This document shows, in pieces, positions 6,415 to 10,535 of a stretch of 10,535 nucleotides of DNA. The stretch is from Gammaproteobacteria bacterium (lineage in GTDB: Bacteria > Pseudomonadota > Gammaproteobacteria > S012-40). Location of the stretch: positions 1-10,535 of the forward strand of contig JALSHN010000362.1 of NCBI GenBank assembly GCA_026982215.1, written 5' to 3'. Every line of letters starts with the position of its first letter. The stretch's first letter is position 1. Both the position numbers and the translations under genes were made by a program. Below the pieces are notes generated by a model. The model was not told the DNA's origin and made no database searches. It saw only the letters and a list, made by a program, of their open reading frames with translations.

Positions 6415-8202
6415 CTAGGGCGCCAGGGCATCCACATGGCGCTGCAACCAGAACTCGAACACCGCCAGATGCCACAGCTTACTGCCCTGGAGACGGGTGT
6501 GGTGGCGCTCGGGTTCCGCCAACAGCCGCGCGAGGTAATCGGGGTTGTAGAGCCCACGGGCCCGCGCCGCCGGTGATTCCAGCACCTCGCGCATGAAGTC
6601 CAGGAAGGCCCCGCGGACATACTTCAGCGCCGGCATGGGGAAGTAACCCTTGGGGCGGTCGATGATCTCGGCGGGAAGGTATTTACGGGCGATGGTCTTC
6701 AGCGGCGCCTTGCCCTCCTGGGCCAGCTTGAGCTCGGCTGGCATGGCCATGGCCTCCTCCACCAAGCGATGATCCAGGAAGGGTACCCGGGCCTCCAGGC
6801 CCCAGGCCATGGTCATGTTGTCCACCCGTTTCACCGGGTCGTCCACCACCAGGGTGGTCACGTCCAGGCGCAACACCTGATCGAGAAACCCCGCCGCACC
6901 GGGCTCGGCCAAGCGCCGGGCGATGTAGCCGCGGGTGACATCACCCACCTGATACGCCGGGGCGATCATCTGCAAATACTCCGCATGATCGCGATCGAAA
7001 TAGTGGCGAGCGAAACGGTCCACCGGCTCCCCCTGGCGTTCCGCGGCCATGCGCGGGTACCAGAAATAACCGGCGAACACCTCGTCGGCCCCCTGTCCGC
7101 TCTGCACCACCTTGATTTCCTGGGAGACTCGTTCGGCGAGCAGATAGAAGGCCACCGCGTCCTGACCGAACATCGGCTCGGCCATGGCGTCCACTGCCTC
7201 GGGCAGACGGGGCAGAACCTCGGCGTTGGGGATGGAGAACTTGCGGTGCAGGGTGGGATAGCGGGCCACCACACGATCGGAATACTCGAATTCGCTGCCC
7301 CGCTCGCTGCCCACATCCTCGAAACCGATGGAATAGGTATGTAGATCGCTCACCCCCTCTTGGGCCAACAGGGCCACCAGCAGACTGGAGTCCACCCCCC
7401 CGGAGAGCAACACCCCCACCGGCACGTCGGCCACCTCCAGACGGCGGCGTACCGCCTCCCGCAACGCCGCCTCGATACGCTCCGGCCACTCATCGGCCGG
7501 GGTGTCCCGATCCCAACCCACCTGGGGCAGGGACCAATAACGCCGCTCGGCCCAATGCCCCCGCAGATTCAGGGTGACGCAATGGGCAGGTGGCAATTTG
7601 CGAATCCCCCGCAACACCGTGCGCGGCGCCGGCACCACCCCGTGCAGGGTGAACTGGAAATGCAGCGCCTCGGTATCGAGGGTGGTGTCCACCTCCCGCG
7701 TGGCCAAGAGGGCCTGGGTGTTGGAGGCGAACAACAACCGGCGGCCGTCCAGGCTGTAGTAGAGCGGTTTGATCCCCAAGCGGTCACGGGCCAGGAACAG
7801 GGTCTTGCGGTGGGCATGCCAGATGGCGAAGGCAAACATGCCGTGGAGCCGCTCCACACACCCTTCCCCCCAGGCATGATAGGCCTTGAGGATCACCTCG
7901 CTGTCGCCATCGGTGAAGAAGCGATAGCCCAGTTCCCTGAGCTCCTCGCGCAGCTCACGGTAGTTGTAGATGGCGCCGTTGAATACCAGGGTGAGCCCCA
8001 GATCCGGGTCCACCATGGGTTGATTGGCTCGCTCGGAGAGGTCGATGATCGCCAGCCGCCGATGCCCCAGAGCCACCGGGCCATCGAGGTGACTGCCGCC
8101 GTGATCGGGGCCGCGACGTTCCAAGCGGGGCAACATGGCGGCGATGACCTCCAGCCGCGCCTCCCGCCCGTCCAGGCGCAATTCACCACAGATACCACAC
8201 AT
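6415..8202 (-). CDS. asnO: Asparagine-synthetase-like glutamine amidotransferase, probably the N-acetylglutaminylglutamine amide (NAGGN) type
   Basis: A 595-residue two-domain enzyme. The N-terminal class II glutaminase has the nucleophile Cys2 (MCGICGE), GHRRLAIIDLS (46-56), FNGAIYNY (74-81) and GDSEV (99-103). The C-terminal synthetase domain has the ATP-pyrophosphatase loop LLSGGVDSS (265-273) and QSGQGADEVFAGY (367-379). The overall sequence, including FTLHGVVPAPRTVLRGI, DDPVKRVDNMTMAWGLEARVPFLDH and RPKGYFPMPALKYVRG, matches my memory of the TIGR03104 amidotransferases (e.g. the Pseudomonas aeruginosa and Sinorhizobium proteins), which amidate N-acetylglutaminylglutamine to make the osmolyte NAGGN. 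Ordinary AsnB has Glu in FNGEIYN; here it is Ala. The start has GGAG 6 nt upstream, inside the end of hyuB, 3 nt after its stop. The dipeptide synthetase gene ngg, usual next to it, is not in the window, so plain asparagine synthesis is an alternative. Confidence 0.85.
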   Translation of the reverse strand: MCGICGELRLDGREARLEVIAAMLPRLERRGPDHGGSHLDGPVALGHRRLAIIDLSERANQPMVDPDLGLTLVFNGAIYNYRELREELRELGYRFFTDGDSEVILKAYHAWGEGCVERLHGMFAFAIWHAHRKTLFLARDRLGIKPLYYSLDGRRLLFASNTQALLATREVDTTLDTEALHFQFTLHGVVPAPRTVLRGIRKLPPAHCVTLNLRGHWAERRYWSLPQVGWDRDTPADEWPERIEAALREAVRRRLEVADVPVGVLLSGGVDSSLLVALLAQEGVSDLHTYSIGFEDVGSERGSEFEYSDRVVARYPTLHRKFSIPNAEVLPRLPEAVDAMAEPMFGQDAVAFYLLAERVSQEIKVVQSGQGADEVFAGYFWYPRMAAERQGEPVDRFARHYFDRDHAEYLQMIAPAYQVGDVTRGYIARRLAEPGAAGFLDQVLRLDVTTLVVDDPVKRVDNMTMAWGLEARVPFLDHRLVEEAMAMPAELKLAQEGKAPLKTIARKYLPAEIIDRPKGYFPMPALKYVRGAFLDFMREVLESPAARARGLYNPDYLARLLAEPERHHTRLQGSKLWHLAVFEFWLQRHVDALAP

Positions 8203-8205
8203 GAT

Positions 8206-9753
8206 TCACTCCACGGGATAGGGCTCACCCCAGCCGCCACCACCGGGGGTGTGGAGGGTGAGGCGATCACCGGGGGCGGCCTGGAAACACCTCTTGCCGG
8301 GCAAGGGGTCACCATTGAGCAGGCCCTCGCCGGCTCGCCCCGGCTCCCCCCCCCGCAACCCCCAGGGACCACGCCGACGGCGCTCACCGATGAGGGTCAC
8401 CTCCGCGGGGGCGAGGAATTGGTACTCACGAATCAGGCCGTCACCGCCGCGATGGCGTCCAAGCCCCCCCGAGCCCCGGCGGATCTGATAGCGCAGCACC
8501 CGCAGGGGATAGTGCAACTCCAAAGACTCGATGGGGGTGTTGAGGGTATTGGTCATGTGGGTGTGGATGGCGCTGGCGCCGTGGCGGTGCGGCCCGGCGC
8601 CGGCGCCTCCACCCAGCGTCTCGTAATAGCTCCAGGCACGTCCTTCATGCACACCGCCCATGGCCACATTGTTCATGGTGCCCTGAGAAGCGGCGGGGAT
8701 CTCCTCGGGCAGGGCCTGGGCCAGGGCGCCCAATAGGGCATCGACGATGCGCATGCTGGTCTCCACGTTACCGGCGCCACAGGCCGCGGGTCGGCGGGCG
8801 TTCACCAGACAGCCTGGGGGAGCGTGCAACTCGATGGGGCGGAACGTGCCGTCACAGGCCGGGGTCTGTGGCGGCATCAGGCTACGGAAGACGTAGAACA
8901 CCGCCGCTGCAGTCACTGAGAGCGGGCAATTGAGATTCCCCTCCACCTGAGCGGCGGTGCCGGTGAAATCCACCATCGCCCGATCTCCCTCGATGGCGAG
9001 GGTCACCGTGATGGGGATGTCCTGCTGGCCGAAACCATCGTCGTCCAGGTGATCGGTGAAGCGGTAACGACCATCGGGGATCCGATCCACGGCGTGGCGG
9101 GCCAGACGCTCACCGTAGCCATCCAGGGCCGCCACCGCCTCCAGGTAGCGGCTCGCCCCCAGGGCCTCCACCACCTCGATCAAACGCTCCACGCCCACCC
9201 GATTGGCGGCCAACTGGGCCTGGAAATCACCCGCCGCCATCTCGGGATCGCCCAGTTCGGCCATGATCTCCTGCCACATGGCCTCATCGAGCACGCCGCC
9301 TCGCACCAGCATCCCCGGCGGGATGATCACCCCCTCCTCGTCCAGGCGGCGCGCCAACGGCATGGACCCCGGCACCTTGGCACCGATGTCGGCATGGTGC
9401 GCTCGGCTGGCTACGAACCCCACCCGGGAGCCGGCAACGAACACCGGCGAGACCAGCGTCACGTCCGGAAGATGCGTCCCCCCCAGGTAGGGATCGTTGA
9501 AGACCATCACATCACCCGGCCGCCAGCTCTCCTCGGCCACCACCTCGCGCATGGCATGGGCCATGCTCCCCAGATGCACCGGGATATGAGCCGCCTGACT
9601 CACCAGGCGACCGGAGGCGTCGAACACCGCACAAGAATAATCGAGCCGGTCCTTGATGTTGGGAGAAAAAGCCGCCCGCGCCAGCACTGCGCCCATCTCC
9701 TCACAGACGGCCGCCACCCGGCGCTCGAAGATCGCCAGTTCCACCCTATCCAT
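8206..9753 (-). CDS. hyuB: Hydantoinase/5-oxoprolinase B subunit (HyuB family)
   Basis: A full-length 515-residue HyuB. The family, with its HyuA partner, hydrolyses cyclic amides such as N-methylhydantoin or 5-oxoproline with ATP; some relatives form acetone or acetophenone carboxylases. Hallmarks: MDRVELAIFERR and EEMGAVLARAAFSPNIKDR at the N terminus (which fixes the ATG), AHIPVHLGSM (55-64), FNDPYLGGTHLPD (85-97), RAHHADIG (117-124), DFTGTAAQVEGNLN, CGAGNVETSMRIVDALLGAL, and a Gly-rich C terminus ending HTPGGGGWGEP. No Shine-Dalgarno is clear upstream. The A subunit is not next to it: upstream is a gene-free stretch, then an unrelated FG-GAP gene. The amidotransferase gene follows 3 nt after the stop, so the two are probably cotranscribed. 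Substrate cannot be told. A run of nine G lies within the coding strand near the end. Confidence 0.93.
   Translation of the reverse strand: MDRVELAIFERRVAAVCEEMGAVLARAAFSPNIKDRLDYSCAVFDASGRLVSQAAHIPVHLGSMAHAMREVVAEESWRPGDVMVFNDPYLGGTHLPDVTLVSPVFVAGSRVGFVASRAHHADIGAKVPGSMPLARRLDEEGVIIPPGMLVRGGVLDEAMWQEIMAELGDPEMAAGDFQAQLAANRVGVERLIEVVEALGASRYLEAVAALDGYGERLARHAVDRIPDGRYRFTDHLDDDGFGQQDIPITVTLAIEGDRAMVDFTGTAAQVEGNLNCPLSVTAAAVFYVFRSLMPPQTPACDGTFRPIELHAPPGCLVNARRPAACGAGNVETSMRIVDALLGALAQALPEEIPAASQGTMNNVAMGGVHEGRAWSYYETLGGGAGAGPHRHGASAIHTHMTNTLNTPIESLELHYPLRVLRYQIRRGSGGLGRHRGGDGLIREYQFLAPAEVTLIGERRRRGPWGLRGGEPGRAGEGLLNGDPLPGKRCFQAAPGDRLTLHTPGGGGWGEPYPVE
8346..8354 (-). repeat. Nine-base G homopolymer inside hyuB
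   Basis: Nine consecutive C on the + strand, G on the coding strand, encode part of LRGGEP about 45 codons before the hyuB stop. The frame is intact here and the conserved Gly-rich C terminus follows. Runs of this length can slip in replication, giving off-frame variants. Confidence 0.9.
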
Positions 9754-9844
9754 GGGGACAGTTTAACAAACACCCACGAAAAGTCCTTCCATCAAGGGAT
9801 CGTGCCTTGGGTATGAACCAGCCATAACGAACTCGCCGATGATT

Positions 9845-9874
9845 ACCAGCCAGGATTCGGGAGCCCTGGCTGGT
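9845..9874. repeat. Perfect 10-bp inverted repeat (hairpin)
   Basis: ACCAGCCAGG at 9845-9854 and its exact complement CCTGGCTGGT at 9865-9874, with a 10-nt loop. On the + strand it is followed by only TT then CCC; on the - strand by AATCATC. It could be a weak terminator, a protein site, or a remnant of a mobile repeat. It lies about 90 bp upstream of the hyuB start. Confidence 0.75.
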
Positions 9875-9965
9875 TTCCCTGAAACAAGGTCAGCTCACTT
9901 ACCCACTTCGGGAATGAGTCTGAAGGTAATGGGATCCGTGAATCTATCAGGCAGCTGGGATTTGG

Positions 9966-9986
9966 ATTTTGTTGATTGAACAAAAT
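9966..9986. repeat. Perfect 8-bp AT-rich inverted repeat
   Basis: ATTTTGTT (9966-9973), GATTG, then AACAAAAT (9979-9986). The arms are exact. The size and symmetry suit a dimeric regulator site, but AT-rich sequence makes chance palindromes more likely and no regulator gene is nearby. Confidence 0.6.
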
Positions 9987-10030
9987 AATTCATCCCGTGT
10001 CTGGTTGAAACGGCGTCACAATTCACCCAT

Positions 10031-10058
10031 AAAAATGTTATTAATCAAGGTTAATAGC
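10031..10058 (-). terminator. Weak terminator candidate after the FG-GAP gene
   Basis: On the - strand the stem GCTATTAA/TTAATAAC (10037-10058, one wobble pair) encloses CCTTGA and is followed by ATTTTT (10031-10036). It begins 24 bp past the FG-GAP stop codon. The stem is AT-rich and so weak, but the position and U tract fit. Confidence 0.35.
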
Positions 10059-10081
10059 GCAAACCATGGAAACAGAACCAT

Positions 10082-10535
10082 TCAATAGAGATAAGCGGCG
10101 CCTGAATTGGAAGAGAAAGAACCGGTCTGGTTTCCGTTTACACCCGTTGCCCCATTCGACTCGCCCTCTGCGCCAACGACCAACACGTTACCATCCCCCG
10201 AGAGGTCAACAGCCCTTCCAAATGCATGTCCCCCAACCGAATTCGACGCCTTGACATATGCCGATTGCGTCCAAGTACCCTGGTCGCGCACATAAACATA
10301 CACCGCTCCGCTGAATGTCGAGGAATTATTGTTCTGGATACCATTCAGACCTTGTGCCCGGCTATCCTCATTCCAGGCTCCAACAGCCAGGGTCCCCCCA
10401 TCCGCAGACAAGGCCAGCACATCCCCAAACCGGTCCCCGACATCGGTATTGCTGGCCTTGATATAGGCCTCTGATACCCATGTCTGTCCCGTGTTTACGA
10501 AGATGTAGGCAGCGCCGGCATCAGCGGCCCCATTG
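10082..10535 (-). CDS. FG-GAP repeat (integrin-like beta-propeller) protein, C-terminal part
   Basis: The frame runs from the window edge (10534) to TGA at 10084-10082; 150 residues are visible and the N terminus lies beyond the window. The protein consists of FG-GAP units, with phrases such as SGAVYVYVRD, WTQSAYVKASNS, AFGRAVDLSGDGNVLVVGA and WNEDS. Two successive units of exactly 69 residues (10516-10310 and 10309-10103) are followed by the first six residues of a third (GAAYLY), where the protein ends. FG-GAP propellers are usually extracellular or surface proteins for binding or adhesion, with calcium sites in Asp-rich loops; SGDGN and SADGG may be such loops. The units are alike in protein but diverged in DNA. 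GC is clearly lower than in the genes to the left. GTG at 10420 is internal, not a start. Substrate or partner unknown. Confidence 0.85.
   Translation of the reverse strand, partial: NGAADAGAAYIFVNTGQTWVSEAYIKASNTDVGDRFGDVLALSADGGTLAVGAWNEDSRAQGLNGIQNNNSSTFSGAVYVYVRDQGTWTQSAYVKASNSVGGHAFGRAVDLSGDGNVLVVGAEGESNGATGVNGNQTGSFSSNSGAAYLY
10085..10516 (-). repeat. Tandem 69-residue FG-GAP units
   Basis: Units of 207 nt at 10310-10516 and 10103-10309 align without gaps: GAAYIF/GAVYVY, EAYIKASN/SAYVKASN, RFGDVLALSADG/AFGRAVDLSGDG, TLAVGA/VLVVGA. A third unit stops after GAAYLY (10085-10102). Equal lengths point to expansion by duplication with later drift of the DNA. Confidence 0.85.

Larger units (their letters stand above)
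9754..10081. other. Gene-free, AT-richer intergenic region between hyuB and the FG-GAP gene
   Basis: About 330 bp with no coding sequence I can support. It changes in character: the first 100 bp upstream of hyuB are mixed, and from about 9920 it is clearly AT-rich (e.g. 9981-9990 and 10031-10044), unlike the GC-rich genes to the left. It holds three inverted repeats, listed separately. The promoter of hyuB should lie in 9754-9850, but I found no convincing -35/-10 pair; TAAACT 12-17 bp before the start is the nearest -10-like word and has no good partner. Short open frames here are discussed as rejected. Confidence 0.8.

Noticed and set aside
9895..9993. A - strand frame of 32 codons (MNYFVQSTKSK..., ending LIPEVGK)
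   Set aside because: The translation looks protein-like, but another frame across the same bases looks equally so, there is no clear ribosome binding site, and no family is recognised.
10016..10081. A 21-residue hydrophobic peptide (MVLFPWFALLTLINN...) beginning directly after the FG-GAP stop
   Set aside because: Very short, no own ribosome binding site, overlaps the terminator candidate; AT-rich DNA readily gives such hydrophobic frames.

Overview
The window is a GC-rich chromosomal segment of a bacterium. The codon use, the gene families (a proteobacterial type of amidotransferase, a CGFS glutaredoxin, aerobic/anaerobic cobalamin enzymes) and the protein sequences best suit a gammaproteobacterium, perhaps a Chromatiales-like lineage. 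That placement is an inference from memory of similar proteins; the window has no rRNA or other marker to fix it.

Left part, + strand (1-2797): the 3' end of a precorrin-6A reductase gene (cobK/cbiJ), then cobyric acid synthase (cobQ/cbiP), then a small exported single-heme protein with a CxxCH site (Tll0287/DUF3365-like). Middle, - strand (2814-5899): precorrin-4 C11-methyltransferase (cobM/cbiF) is followed by a 770-residue exported nuclease of the endonuclease/exonuclease/phosphatase (EEP) fold. Their stop and start codons overlap as ATGA, so they are probably translated together. The nuclease converges on the heme-protein gene with only 16 bp between them. Three cobalamin genes therefore sit on both strands, around two genes with no obvious role in that pathway.

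Next, still on the - strand (5965-9753): hyuB (hydantoinase/5-oxoprolinase B subunit) leads into an asparagine-synthetase-like amidotransferase, 3 nt apart. The amidotransferase looks like the N-acetylglutaminylglutamine amide (NAGGN, an osmolyte) type. It is followed by grxD, a monothiol CGFS glutaredoxin that has its own extended -10 candidate and a good intrinsic terminator. The usual partners, hyuA for hyuB and ngg for the amidotransferase, are not in the window.

Right end (9754-10535): an AT-richer, gene-free stretch of about 330 bp with three inverted repeats, then the 3' end of an FG-GAP beta-propeller gene on the - strand. Two successive repeat units of this protein are exactly 69 residues long. 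The drop in GC from about 9754 to the end suggests a different origin from the genes to its left.

I saw no CRISPR array, tRNA, rRNA, insertion sequence or cobalamin riboswitch. No clearly new multi-gene system is evident. The most unusual points are the hyuB-amidotransferase pairing, the cobM-nuclease coupling, a 9-base G tract inside hyuB, and the FG-GAP boundary.
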